From Bactericera cockerelli (taxonomy: Eukaryota; Arthropoda; Insecta; Hemiptera; Triozidae): 64,000 bases of DNA. The notes beneath the pieces were generated by a model. It was not told the DNA's origin and searched no databases. It was given only the letters and a program-made list of their open reading frames with translations. Position 1 is the stretch's first letter. Every line of letters begins with the position of its first letter. The translations under genes were made by a program, and so were the position numbers. The DNA lies in NCBI GenBank assembly GCA_024516035.1, contig CM044964.1:5062240-5126239 (forward strand), read 5' to 3'. This document shows, piece after piece, positions 53,180-63,047 of the stretch.

Positions 53180-53515
53180 CTATTTTTCTTTCTCTCTCTT
53201 TCTAAACATTTTTTTACTTCCTTGTTTTTACTTTCTCTCTCTCTCTCTTTCTCTTTATTTATCTTTTATTTTCTAGATTTTACCTACTCTCTGTTCATCT
53301 TTCTTTCTTGATTTTACACTCTCTCTCTCTCGTTTAATTGCTTTCTTCCTTTTACTTTCTTGATTTTACTTTCTCTCTCTGTCTCTCTATTTATCTTTTT
53401 TTCTTGATTTGAGATTCTCTCTCTCGTTGAATTTCTTTCTTTTACTTTCTTCTTTCTTAATTTTACTTTTTCTGAGTCTTTTTTTTTTCTCTCTCTCATT
53501 GGTTCCTTCGGTTTC
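53180..53515 (+). repeat. Pyrimidine-rich tract
   Basis: (CT)n with repeated TTTCTTGATTTTAC and TTTATCTTTT blocks. Confidence 0.8.
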
Positions 53516-53625
53516 ACCTCTTTTGTTATCATCAGATTTGTTTCAAACACATATTTTGACATTTTCATGTCTTTGCTCTGGCACATAACCAAAATTATGT
53601 AACGAAATTATGTGACGAAATTATG

Positions 53626-53800
53626 TAACGAAATATTAAATTATAAAAAGAGAGAAGAGAAAAAGTATGTGTCATGCGCACAATAACGAAATATTAAATT
53701 ATGAAAAGAGAGAAGAGAAAAAGTATGTGTCATGCGCACAATAACGAAATATTAAATTATAAAAAGAGAGAAGAGAAAAAGTATGTGTCATGCGCACAAT
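53626..53800. repeat. 58-bp tandem repeat, three copies
   Basis: ACGAAATATT at 53628, 53686 and 53744, each followed by AAAAAGTATGTGTCATGCGC. Only one or two bases differ between copies. Preceded by a short ATTATGTAACGAA triplication. Confidence 0.9.
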
Positions 53801-53912
53801 ACGAAATTTGGTCAGTTAAGTTTTAGACCTTGAATAGTAAAGATGAAAATGTCCCAATGGTTGCAGACTCGTATGCAAGCGTTTTTCTTTTTTTTAAGTA
53901 TTTTAGGTACTT

Positions 53913-54045
53913 TTCTAACGAAGTGAGAATGCCGTTGGCATTAGCACCGCCCTTGATCAAGTTTTGTTTTGTTAATTTTAATTTCTATGTTTGTATATAT
54001 TCTATGTTATTTGTAAATAAAACTTGATCAAATATGTTTAATAAG
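53913..54045 (+). mobile_element. LINE-2t 3' tail
   Basis: AATGCCGTTGGCATTAGCAC, CGCCC, T-rich 3' UTR, AAATAAAACTTGATCAA. The hairpin (AATGCC-GTT-GGCATT) followed by CCGCCC parallels the LINE-1t tail. Part of the same tail lies inverted at 63300-63352. Confidence 0.6.
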
Positions 54046-54203
54046 TGACGTGTTCTTCCGAATATTTGTGTGTAATTTCAAATAGATGTATTGTACAATA
54101 ATATGTGATGTTGGTGTAGCGAGTTGTTTACACAACTATTTTCTGTTTTTAAATTTTCATGTCCATTTTATTTTTGAATTTGTTTTTTTTTTTTTTCTCT
54201 CTC

Positions 54204-54422
54204 AATTTGGGTTTAACTTGGCTTTCAACTGAATGGTCACATCACGACGAGGAGTTACCTTCCGTTCATAGGAAACTTACAAACCTGCTACGCTAATAAT
54301 CCTCACCCCGCCTGGGTTGGGCCGGAATGCCAGCATCAGGAAGTCTTTACCTCGCTGGACGTTGCTTAATTTTTGTTATCGAGAACCGGTGCAATCAACG
54401 CGCCATCGACGATGGCCAAGAA
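54204..54422 (-). mobile_element. 5S-rRNA-derived SINE
   Basis: On the - strand: GGCCATCGTCGATGGCGCG, TTGATTGCACCGGTTCTCG, AAAATTAAGCAACGTCC, AGCGAGG, then GACTTCCTGATG, following 5S rRNA order. Body CAGGCGGGGTGAGG, GAACGGAAGGTAACTCC, end CATTCAGTTGAAAGCC. Confidence 0.85.
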
Positions 54423-54427
54423 AGGTT

Positions 54428-54755
54428 TTTTTTTACATTTTATTTATTTAACAATATTGGATTTTTACAAAGGTTCTATTTCTAAGCTAATGATAAAAGC
54501 TTCTATGTTTTTTTTCTACTATTAGGCACTTTAACCATTTATTGGATGGTCGTTCGTGCCGATCCTCTCAAGGTCTAGATAAGGTGAAGGAGGTTGATAC
54601 TTGTCAGAAAAGTCATAAGTGAGTTCACTTCGCCGGTAGAGTTCAATAAAGATGGTTTTGGGTCATATGATTGGCGGTTTGCACTGTATGTGTGACATTC
54701 GTTAACGATGTGACGAGCCGATATGGGATCATCACAAGTAATATTCAATGTTTAT
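54428..54755 (-). pseudogene. LINE ORF2 C-terminus with poly(A) 3' UTR
   Basis: On the - strand: CDDPISARHIVNECHTYS, YDPKPSLLNSTGEVNSLMTF, LTSINLLHLI, stop. The C-x-x-P...H-I...E-C pattern and short C-terminal tail match the zinc-finger end of R1/Jockey/I-type ORF2. A 3' UTR with AATAAATAAAATG and an A run follow at 54428. The 5' part of the LINE is missing. The 5S-SINE head begins directly after its A tail. Confidence 0.7.
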
Positions 54756-54958
54756 TGTTATTTATTTATTTTGTATACCGACAAAATCCCAGCTATATTT
54801 CTAATTACCTTAAGCTAAAGTACACTCTTATGTTTTCTCTTCTACTTTTCTTCTAATGATAAAATGGGAGGACTCGTTTCAATCTGAAGGTAAAATAATT
54901 ACCTCAACATCTTCACATTGTGATTCGCCCCTCCCTAATCATGTCACCACATGAAGGG

Positions 54959-55205
54959 TGTAGGGTAAGATTCAGTTGATAAGATTACACAGATAAGTTG
55001 AGATAAAAAAGATCAAGAACTCACGATATTTTTTCTTAGAAGAAGATCACAACCACTCTCTGGTCTGGTACAACAACAACAACACCAACCGATCTCTGGT
55101 TCAAACACTTGATAATAGATGACCGTTGGTGTAGGTATCAGCTGATTTGATTGCATACACGTGCGCACATTACATACACGTAGATGTTATTAGGCGTATC
55201 AAACA
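54959..55205 (-). repeat. BEL/Pao 3' LTR
   Basis: Left on the map, 3' with respect to the element. Ends TGTAGGG (+ strand left) and ATCAAACA (right). Confidence 0.95.
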
Positions 55206-55222
55206 TACCCCCCACCACAAAA
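55206..55222 (-). other. Polypurine tract
   Basis: On the - strand TTGTGGTGGGGGGTA lies directly before the 3' LTR, the place for second-strand priming. Confidence 0.75.
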
Positions 55223-55648
55223 GATATTTTGTAACAAAATTTGATTTACCGTGTACTCATTTTACAAAACACTAAAAGGTTATCAAATGGTTAGATTAAA
55301 TGAACAAAACATAAGTTGGATTAGATCAAAGTTTTAAGAACACTATTTCACAAATTTAATTAAAACATGATTGGAAAGAAAATGTTGAACACAACAAAGG
55401 GTTAAATAAATAAATAACTGCTTGATAAAATTTAAAAAAATAAAATTAGTTTAAACTGATTTGTTAATAAAGGGTTAATATTTACAACATTATCAAAGGG
55501 TTAATATTGTAAAAAAAAAGATTAAAATATATTATATTAATAAAGATTAGGATAATAAATAAATTAAGGTTCCTTCACCAAGATCAAGAGATCAACCACA
55601 ATGAAAAGTTAAATGATTATTAATATTTACAAAGGTAAGTGACAGTGC
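55223..55648. other. BEL/Pao 3' untranslated region
   Basis: AT-rich, between integrase stop and polypurine tract. Repeated AAGGGTTAATATTTACAA-like units near 55400-55510. Confidence 0.6.
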
Positions 55649-56557
55649 TTATTCGGATACAGGTAGAACTGCCAGTTTATTAACTGGTCGCACGAGCTCT
55701 CCTGAGGGTGTGCGCACTGACACAACGCGAACAATGTGGTCAGGGCCAGGTAACAGCTTTGTTACAATGCCTAAAGGCCACTTTTGATATGGTGTAAGGT
55801 GCCCCTGAATGATAACAACATCATTAATTTTAATTTGAGATTTGCTATCTTTGGTCCATTTGGAACGTTGAATAAGCGTATTGATATAATCATGCTTCCA
55901 TCGTCTCCAGAAGGACTGAGTAGCTTGAGTGATAAGAGTCCATCTCTTCAATGGAGAGATAGATGTGTTCTCAACGTCTATTTCTGGCCGAGCCAGCAAA
56001 GGAGACCCAATGAGGAAATGTCCTGGAGTCAGGGCATCAATCCCATCATCTGGGTGAGTGCCGAGCGCACAGATAGGTCTCGAGTTCAAGATGGCCTCGA
56101 TTCTAATGAGGAGCGTGCTGAACTCCTCGTAGGAGTAGGATTGATTATTAATCACGTGGGTCAGGTGAGATTTCGTAGATTTAACACCAGCCTCCCAAAG
56201 ACCGCCAAAGTTGGGTGCCTGGGGTGGGTTAAAGATCCAAGATATGTGCTGGTTGCCTAAATGGCGATTTATGTCTTGTGAAGCCTGAGACAAGAACTCA
56301 TGGACTTCCGACATGTGACGCGCAGCGCCGACAAAGTTCGTACCTCGGTCACTGAAAATAGACTGAGGTAGACCTCTGCGACCTATGAAGCGATCTAAAC
56401 TCGCTAAGAAGACATCAGTACTCAAAGATGTTAAGAGTTCTAGATGGATCGCCTTGGTAGCAAAACAAATAAATATTGCAAACCAAGATTTCGTGATAGG
56501 AGAGTTTCGACGGGGCCCTGATTTTAAAGGGAAGGGACCAGCCAAGTCTACTCCCAC
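55649..56557 (-). CDS. pol: BEL/Pao integrase core and C-terminus
   Basis: 302 codons. Catalytic triad visible: D4 in GVDLAGPF, D70 in FSDRGTNF, E122 in GGLWEAGVKS. Then LTPGHFLIGSPLLARPE and a C-terminal region with WPLGIVTKLLPGPDHIVRVV, as in the domain that ends BEL/Pao polyproteins. Integrates the cDNA, giving the 5-bp duplication seen. The first Met is internal; the frame overlaps the upstream one by 10 bp and is joined to it by a frameshift near 56552. All catalytic residues are present. Confidence 0.92.
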   Translation of the reverse strand: MGVDLAGPFPLKSGPRRNSPITKSWFAIFICFATKAIHLELLTSLSTDVFLASLDRFIGRRGLPQSIFSDRGTNFVGAARHMSEVHEFLSQASQDINRHLGNQHISWIFNPPQAPNFGGLWEAGVKSTKSHLTHVINNQSYSYEEFSTLLIRIEAILNSRPICALGTHPDDGIDALTPGHFLIGSPLLARPEIDVENTSISPLKRWTLITQATQSFWRRWKHDYINTLIQRSKWTKDSKSQIKINDVVIIQGHLTPYQKWPLGIVTKLLPGPDHIVRVVSVRTPSGELVRPVNKLAVLPVSE

Positions 56558-57672
56558 ATGAAGGGTCGACCTTGAGCAAACCGCGACACTGGAATATCGG
56601 CCATGATTGGTTGTGCGGGTTTAGATGATGCCCGAAAACAACTTGTACATTTAAAAATTACTTTTCGGATAGCGGAGCGAGCACCTAACAGCCAGTAGTG
56701 GCGCTGTATGAGTGCTTGGACCAATTTTGGACCACCATGTAAAGAGATGAAGTGATAATGTTGAATTAATAGATGAGCTAAGTGACTTTTGTTATGAATC
56801 AAGATAGGATGTTTAGCGCTTGAAGGAAGGGGAGCTTGTGAGAGCCTACCCCCCACCCTGAGGATACCCTGGGGGTCGATGAAAGGTGATAAGGACAAAA
56901 GAGTATTAGAACAAGTTCGATTGTTTTTCAACAGTTTTATTTCAGACTGAAAATAATACTGCTGAGATATTTTTACACATTCTAGACGAGAATCATGGAG
57001 TTCTGATACAGATAAATTACCTACACGGTTTTTATTTTTGCATTTCAAGTTATGAATAAACCTGAAGACAAATGCAAAAACTCGTTCAACTTTTAAGAGA
57101 CAAGAAAATTTCTCTATTACAGTGATTAAAAATGGTTTCTCTGTGCTGACAGATAAGGTGGTTGCAACAGATTTTAATTCTGGTACGGGATCATCAGATA
57201 TTATGTTAGTATTTACAGGCCAGTCCGTGGGTTCTGATAGCAAGAACTTGGGACCGCAGAACCATATGGGATGATTAACTAGTTGAGAGGGGAAAATTCC
57301 TCGACTTGCCGGGTCAGCAGCATTGTCATGCGTTGACACATGATGCCATGAGGTATTATTCGTTAGTTCAATGATTTTAGCTACTCTATTAGCAACATAA
57401 GTTTTTAAAAGATGTGGTGAAGTTTTGAGCCATGCCAAAACCACCATACTATCCGAAAACAGATAAGTATTTCGGATGGGAAGATTCAAACACGATAAAG
57501 ATTTTATTACACGAGCTAGCAAGAGAGCTGCGTTCAACTCTAGTCTTGGGATACTTTGAGTGTGCAAAGGCGCGACCTTTGTCTTTGCTCTAATTAAGTG
57601 AACATGAATAGTCATGTCACTATTTTGCACGCGAAGATAAAACTGCTCCACACATGGCAACACTGGAGCCAT
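56548..57672 (-). CDS. pol: BEL/Pao RNase H and integrase zinc finger
   Basis: 374 codons. RNase H-like acidic residues in PRLELNAALL (E45) and FSDSMVVLAWL (D74), with DNAADPASRG near 116. Integrase N-terminal zinc site H305...H312...C342-x2-C345 (HYHFISLHGG, FKCTSCFRAS). Removes template RNA and starts integrase. Split from the RT frame by a frameshift within 57620-57672 and from the integrase core near 56552. Confidence 0.9.
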   Translation of the reverse strand: MAPVLPCVEQFYLRVQNSDMTIHVHLIRAKTKVAPLHTQSIPRLELNAALLLARVIKSLSCLNLPIRNTYLFSDSMVVLAWLKTSPHLLKTYVANRVAKIIELTNNTSWHHVSTHDNAADPASRGIFPSQLVNHPIWFCGPKFLLSEPTDWPVNTNIISDDPVPELKSVATTLSVSTEKPFLITVIEKFSCLLKVERVFAFVFRFIHNLKCKNKNRVGNLSVSELHDSRLECVKISQQYYFQSEIKLLKNNRTCSNTLLSLSPFIDPQGILRVGGRLSQAPLPSSAKHPILIHNKSHLAHLLIQHYHFISLHGGPKLVQALIQRHYWLLGARSAIRKVIFKCTSCFRASSKPAQPIMADIPVSRFAQGRPFMWE

Positions 57673-58768
57673 CTGCGAAACCTACGAGATCATAAAGAGT
57701 GCTAGTGAGAGAAAGAATGTATCGCGGTATGAACACATTCTTTAGTAGATAAAATTCACGTACAAATAGATTCCAGTCTTCACACAATTCAGCTGGGATG
57801 GGACTGTCCCATGTTATATTCTTGTGCAACCAAAGGCGTTGCATAAATATTTTTAGCCAAATAGTTATTGGACTTAATAATCCATTGATATCATAAATTT
57901 GAGATATAAAACTCAATGCCTGACGTTTGGTAATATTATTTACAAAACTGTTCTCGTTTACATGATAAAAGAAGGAGTCTCTCTTTGGGCACCACTGTAC
58001 ACCTAAGACTTTGATGGACTCTGTTAAGCCTTCGGAAAAACTATGAGGTTTTTCACAGAGATCGGCAGGCATGTCAGCCAATACTTCGGCGTGCGACGAT
58101 GCCCACTTTCTAACAGTGAAACCACCGGTAGACAGGAGAGATATGATCTCATTGCGTAAAGCAATAGTTTCGACCACCGAGTTACTGCCCGTCAGGACAT
58201 CATCTACGTACACTTGAGATGAAATGACCTGAGCGGCTTTAGGATATTGTGCACCCTCATCCGAGGCCAACTGTTGTAACACACGTTGAGCCTGGAAGGG
58301 GCTAGGTGGCAAGCCAAAAGTTACAGTCTTAAGTTCATATTCGGTCATTGAATTGCCTGAACTTTGTTTATGATGCCATAAAATATGCTGATAAATGCGA
58401 TCTTCTTTTGCAATATCTATGGAACGATACATAGCTTGTATATCGCAAGTGATAGCGACAGGATGTAACCTAAAACCAACTAAAAGATCTCCAATATCGT
58501 TTTGAAGTTTGGGTCCTACCATAAGACTTTTAGCCAAATTATTACCATTATGACTAGGAACATTAGGGTCAAACACTACCCTTAGTTTGGTAGTGGATGA
58601 ACTGGCTTTGAAAACACCATGGTGAACAAGGAGATAGTTAGCAGGCTCAGAAGCTACTACCATATGATTTTGATCTAAATAGGATTGCAGGTTTTCATAA
58701 TAAAGATTTTTCATAGAAGGATTTTTATCAAGTTTATTATCGAGAGATTTTAGCCTTTTAAGAGCCAC
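57620..58768 (-). CDS. pol: BEL/Pao reverse transcriptase
   Basis: 382 codons. RT signature: KLRVVFDPN near 61, first catalytic Asp in ITCDIQAMYRSI (D109), TFGLPPSPFQAQ near 150, YVDD at 187-190 in VYVDDVLTG. Then thumb-like and connection parts (FISQIYDINGLLSPI, WDSPIPAELCEDW) and GFADGSS at the RNase H start. Copies RNA into DNA. The first Met is internal. The upstream reading from Gag-protease enters this frame by a one-base shift in a C-run near 58775. Confidence 0.93.
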   Translation of the reverse strand: MALKRLKSLDNKLDKNPSMKNLYYENLQSYLDQNHMVVASEPANYLLVHHGVFKASSSTTKLRVVFDPNVPSHNGNNLAKSLMVGPKLQNDIGDLLVGFRLHPVAITCDIQAMYRSIDIAKEDRIYQHILWHHKQSSGNSMTEYELKTVTFGLPPSPFQAQRVLQQLASDEGAQYPKAAQVISSQVYVDDVLTGSNSVVETIALRNEIISLLSTGGFTVRKWASSHAEVLADMPADLCEKPHSFSEGLTESIKVLGVQWCPKRDSFFYHVNENSFVNNITKRQALSFISQIYDINGLLSPITIWLKIFMQRLWLHKNITWDSPIPAELCEDWNLFVREFYLLKNVFIPRYILSLTSTLYDLVGFADGSSVAMCGAVLSSRAK

Positions 58769-60897
58769 ATCACGATTAGAACCGACATCGGGGGATTCGA
58801 ACCCTTGAAAGGTAAACGAAGTACATATTTACCGGAGGCATCACGAACATGAGTTTGAATGAAGTGTTGCTCGCACGCAACCTCTTCAGGGTCCATGGGT
58901 TTAATATGAGGAAGTTCCTCGATTTCCCAGAACCTTTGTATTTGAGAAGATAAAGTGTCAAAGAACGATTGATGAGTATTTCCATCAGATGGATTACAAG
59001 GGGCACGACCCAACAACAGCCACCCAAACACTGTAGGGATAGCAGAGGGGTTGCCTGGGATAATAGATTGAGAGGTATCGAGAATGTTACAATAGTGCTC
59101 AGCACCTATGAGAAGATCAATGGTAGGATTAACATTAGAATGAGAAAGATAAGTTTGATCAGCTAATAACAAGTGAGAGAATTTCTCAAGTACGAGAGAG
59201 TGGAGTTTATTACATAAATCTCCCGCTATCTTAGGTAAAACAACTACTGACACGGATAAAGGTTGGATATCAGAATGTTTCATCATAATTTTACGATGGG
59301 GAAGAACATTACACACAAGTTCTCCCTTAGCCTTCATAGGCTGGTCTGTGCCTACTCCCGAGACTTGGACACAAGAGGATTGAAGAGGGAAGCCCAGTAC
59401 TTGGGCAAGTCTCTGTGATATGATAGAGATCTGAGACGCTGTGTCTACGATGCACCGGACTGCGTGCCAGACACCCAACGCATCTTGGATTTGGACAACA
59501 GCGGTTCCTAAAAGAACTGTAGAATGGGGAGAAGGTGCCGGAGAATGGCATGACGTAGTTAAAGTCTCGGATATGTGAGCAGATACTTGACTGTTAGGAA
59601 TGGTAGAATGATGCACGATTTCGTTCGATTTTGATGATGATGACATTGGCTTGTGCCCAGATTGGTAACCCTCAGTAGGGTGAAGTAAGGAGTGATGGTT
59701 AGAACTACCACAAAGTTTGCATTTGAAGGTTGACTTACACTCTAAGCGAGAGTGAGTAGAACTCAAGCATGCAAAACAAAGCTTGAGTTCTTTCACCTGG
59801 GTGTATCGTTTGCTAACCTCCATTTTTAAGAATTTGGGGCAGCTAGCAATACGATGCTCGCCATGTTGGCAAACAGAGCATTTAAAATTATAGACTGGTT
59901 TTTCCTTTACGGAATTGAAAGGCACTGGTTGATTAGATTGATTAGTAGTAAGCAAAGCTTTACGATTAGTTATTAAAGGTTTAGAGTAAGAGGCATTAGC
60001 CGAGGTAAGATCAAGGATGGCACATTTATGTTTAACAAATGTCACAAGATTTTCAAAGGTAGGGAAGTTCGTTGAGATAAACTCAGTTTCGAACTCAAGG
60101 CGAGTTTTCTCATCAAGGGCCCGCAACCCTAGCTGAAGAAGCATGAACTCACCCAAGTCCTGAATATTGAGGGCTCGGAGTGATTCCACATTTACATGGA
60201 ATACATCCAGAAAGTTACGCAAGAGATTTATGTTACCCTCACCCAAAGGTTTAAATTTCAAGATTTCAGTAAAAAATGCATTAGCAAGGACTCTTTTCTT
60301 AGAGTACCTATCACACAAAGATTGATAAGCTAAAAGATAATTAGTAGCACAGAAAGATACATGCTCAATACAGCTCACTGCTGTTCCTGAGACATAGGAT
60401 TTTAAATAGGTAAATTTCTGAATGTCAGATAAACCTACGTTAGTATGAATAAGTTCATCATACAAAGATTTCCATGCAGGAAAGGCAGACACCTGGCCTT
60501 GAAAAGATGGGACCTGTATAGTAGGTAACTGTATTTTAAGTTTTTGTACATTAGAATTTGAGCTGGTAGCTTCGACTGCCGCTGCAGCCTGGGCCAACTC
60601 TATGTCTTCTAAAACACTGACATGAGCTTTTACTTTATAATAAAGAGATTCAAAAGATGCCACATTTTGTTCACAGCTGACTCGATCATCTTTATCGAGC
60701 TGTGGATTCAGTTTTTCTATATTGCCTATCACAATTTCAAACTTTTCAAACGTGTCATCTGCCTGCTTAGCCCGTTCTTTGAATTCGCCCTCCTTGGTTT
60801 GATCTTTGATTAGGTCATAAGCTCTTTGAATTCTAGAGAAGTACCTATTTCTATTTTCAATGTGGGTTTTCATTTGATCTTGGAGCTTAGAACCCAT
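58750..60897 (-). CDS. gag: BEL/Pao Gag and protease
   Basis: 715 codons starting MGSKLQDQMK. A coiled-coil-like N-terminus (1-110) precedes the Gag core (about 125-300, VPSFQGQVSAFPAWKSLYDE). Three CCHC-like fingers: C340-x2-C-x4-H-x4-C353, C374-x2-C-x4-H-x4-C387, C393-x2-C-x4-H-x4-H406. Aspartic-protease-like region from about 482 (CIVDTASQISIIS), with NPTIDLLIGAEHYCNI and TVFGWLLLGRA typical of BEL/Pao. The reading stops soon after LRLPFKG through a frameshift. Confidence 0.92.
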   Translation of the reverse strand: MGSKLQDQMKTHIENRNRYFSRIQRAYDLIKDQTKEGEFKERAKQADDTFEKFEIVIGNIEKLNPQLDKDDRVSCEQNVASFESLYYKVKAHVSVLEDIELAQAAAAVEATSSNSNVQKLKIQLPTIQVPSFQGQVSAFPAWKSLYDELIHTNVGLSDIQKFTYLKSYVSGTAVSCIEHVSFCATNYLLAYQSLCDRYSKKRVLANAFFTEILKFKPLGEGNINLLRNFLDVFHVNVESLRALNIQDLGEFMLLQLGLRALDEKTRLEFETEFISTNFPTFENLVTFVKHKCAILDLTSANASYSKPLITNRKALLTTNQSNQPVPFNSVKEKPVYNFKCSVCQHGEHRIASCPKFLKMEVSKRYTQVKELKLCFACLSSTHSRLECKSTFKCKLCGSSNHHSLLHPTEGYQSGHKPMSSSSKSNEIVHHSTIPNSQVSAHISETLTTSCHSPAPSPHSTVLLGTAVVQIQDALGVWHAVRCIVDTASQISIISQRLAQVLGFPLQSSCVQVSGVGTDQPMKAKGELVCNVLPHRKIMMKHSDIQPLSVSVVVLPKIAGDLCNKLHSLVLEKFSHLLLADQTYLSHSNVNPTIDLLIGAEHYCNILDTSQSIIPGNPSAIPTVFGWLLLGRAPCNPSDGNTHQSFFDTLSSQIQRFWEIEELPHIKPMDPEEVACEQHFIQTHVRDASGKYVLRLPFKGSNPPMSVLIVMWLLKG

Positions 60898-61212
60898 GAT
60901 TAATGTTACCAGTTATTAACAAATAATAATAAAGAATAAGAACTCTTACCAAGCAGTTTGAATCACAATAGATGGGTATAGATATAGATTATAAACATAA
61001 GCATAAGGTGAAAGGTATATAATACATGTTAATAGATACAAGCAGGTGAATTCACTTTGAATTGATGCAACACAAAAGATAAGATATTAGGTATCTGAAT
61101 TTAGGTAATTAGATTAGATTATTACATATTAAGATTGATTATAATGAGCACACGAGTAATAAAGCACAGATTTTTACATTACCAAGGGTGGGTATGCTAG
61201 CCTTATCCAGGT

Positions 61213-61331
61213 GTTGTTCACACTTCGGTAGGAAAACTGGTTCGACGAAAAGATGAAAGTTCACACTTCGGTAAAACTGGTTCAGCCAAAGGTCCGACCG
61301 AAGGTCCAAAGGTCCGGCCGAAGGTCCAAAT
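61213..61331 (-). other. BEL/Pao leader with duplicated primer-site-like repeats
   Basis: Directly after the 5' LTR (- strand): TTTGGACCTTCGGCCGGACC and TTTGGACCTTCGGTCGGACC in tandem. Then two copies of a GAACCAGTTTT...ACCGAAGTGTGAAC unit. The first 20-mer loosely resembles the complement of a tRNA-Tyr 3' end (two mismatches and one gap by my recall). Confidence 0.6.
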
Positions 61332-61578
61332 TGTAGGGTAAGATTCAGTTGATAAGATTACACAGATAAGTTGAGATAAAAAAGATCAAGAACTCACGAT
61401 ATTTTTTCTTAGAAGAAGATCACAACCACTCTCTGGTCTGGTACAACAACAACAACACCAACCGATCTCTGGTTCAAACACTTGATAATAGATGACCGTT
61501 GGTGTAGGTATCAGCTGATTTGATTGCATACACGTGCGCACATTACATACACGTAGATGTTATTAGGCGTATCAAACA
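61332..61578 (-). repeat. BEL/Pao 5' LTR
   Basis: Right on the map, 5' with respect to the element. Apparently identical to 54959-55205; flanked by AAGGG at 61579. Confidence 0.95.
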
Positions 61579-61639
61579 AAGGGAGTTTTCTAAATGTCTT
61601 ACTATTTCCATAGGAAGGTGTATTATACGTACATTTCCG

Positions 61640-61760
61640 TATGTTTCGTTATCTTTGTTGTGTTCTTCTTTCACTTTGCCTTTCCCAAACCTCAAGTAGG
61701 TTCTTCTTCACTTTGCCTTTTCCCAAACCTACTTGGGACCGGTTCAACTTGATCCTAGTG
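61640..61760. repeat. Dispersed repeat with internal duplication
   Basis: TTCTTTCACTTTGCCTTTCC and TTCTTCACTTTGCCTTTTCC in tandem, then CAAACCTACTTGGGACCGG. A diverged copy is at 30130-30200. Confidence 0.55.
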
Positions 61761-63047
61761 GATGATGTTGGTTGATTCTAGCACTCCTAGTTCCACAGTT
61801 TACAGCTGGATGACTTCCTTATGCCAACTCTGTTAAGTGTGCCAATGATTTGTGGTACGGTCTTTAGGTCGGACAAAGCCTTATCTGTCCAATCTCCTTC
61901 AGCGAGAAAATTAATATTCTTTGTTGCATTTAATATGCATGTGTTTTTTATCAAGCAAAACGCTAGTTTTGCAACGCCAAGAAAAACAAAACGAGCGTGC
62001 TATACTTACGCTAAACCGAGTTTGTATGTATTTTCTTTTGTAATTTTGACCTACTTAGACAAAACTTTTTATATTTTTTTCTTCATATTCGTGTTTTCCT
62101 CGTCGAATAGAAGAATACTACTTTTTATTTTATATTTTTCTGATACTCCTAACCGCTTTTACGAACACCCCTAATATTAGTAAAAGATTCATACTTTGGT
62201 CTCATTTTTTTTTTTTTTTTTTTTTTTTTTTTCCGCATTCGCCTTACCACGGGCATATGGTTCAAGTTTCTGCTTTGCCATTTTGTTTATGAGTTCATAA
62301 TGCTTGCAGCTCGAGGTTTTTAACAAAAAAAAAACTTCCGCGGTCACTCGGCGGCGCTTTGGCGGTATCGCCTATATCTCGAATGTGGCAAATGATAGAA
62401 AGCTGAAACTTAGTATATTAAAGGTTTGATTAATTTACAGCTTTTTTAATTCTATGTAATTTTTATATAATTATAACCATTTATGAGTTATAACATTTTT
62501 GTTGATTTTTGACGTTCACCGACCTCTCTTCACGTAATCACATGAATCGCTATTAAGGCTATATTGTATCGAGCTGAAACTTTCAGGACATATTTTTGAG
62601 TTTTGGCAGATGATTCCTCGTCAGAATAGCTATTTTCGAAAAATTTACGGTTTTTGAGTTACAAGCTCCTTAAGTCATTGGTAGCGCACAACATATTTTG
62701 GATTAGAGTGTCTTCTCCGAGTTTCGGAGCTCACAGTATCGGGATCCCTCACTCGTAAATGAAATAAAATTAAGGTAGGTATCGATTGATTGCTGAACTG
62801 TAGGGTGTGATATATTTCTTTCATCGACCTTCATTAGGTTCTTAGATATTATAGATGTACCTACTATTTTTCGACTAGTTAGTTTTTTTTATTTTTTAAG
62901 ATGTGGGTGAGTGAATTATTCAATGAAATACCTTAAAGATATTATAAGGCTTTTTATAAGGATTATAAGGATACAAAACTAAAATAAATGTAGGTAGGTA
63001 GTAGGTAGGTACCTAGTTAGGTAGGTCCTCCATTAAAATAATTTTAA
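61761..63047. other. AT-rich spacer with a T run at 62207-62232
   Basis: No gene recognised. GAAAGCTGAAACTTAGTATA near 62400 and GAGCTGAAACTTTCAGG near 62575 are repeat-like motifs. (GTAG)n near 62992-63035. Confidence 0.45.

Larger units (their letters stand above)
54959..61578 (-). mobile_element. BEL/Pao LTR retrotransposon, structurally complete
   Basis: 6620 bp. LTRs 54959-55205 and 61332-61578 are both 247 bp and look identical. Termini are TG...CA, with a 5-bp target duplication AAGGG (54954-54958, 61579-61583). Gag, protease, RT, RNase H, integrase zinc finger and core are in the BEL/Pao order. Three frameshifts (about 58770, 57640 and 56552) split what is normally one gag-pol frame. 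No envelope gene. Confidence 0.95.

Noticed and set aside
55784..56260. 158-codon + strand frame
   Set aside because: Antisense shadow of the BEL/Pao integrase frame; the - strand protein has all catalytic motifs.
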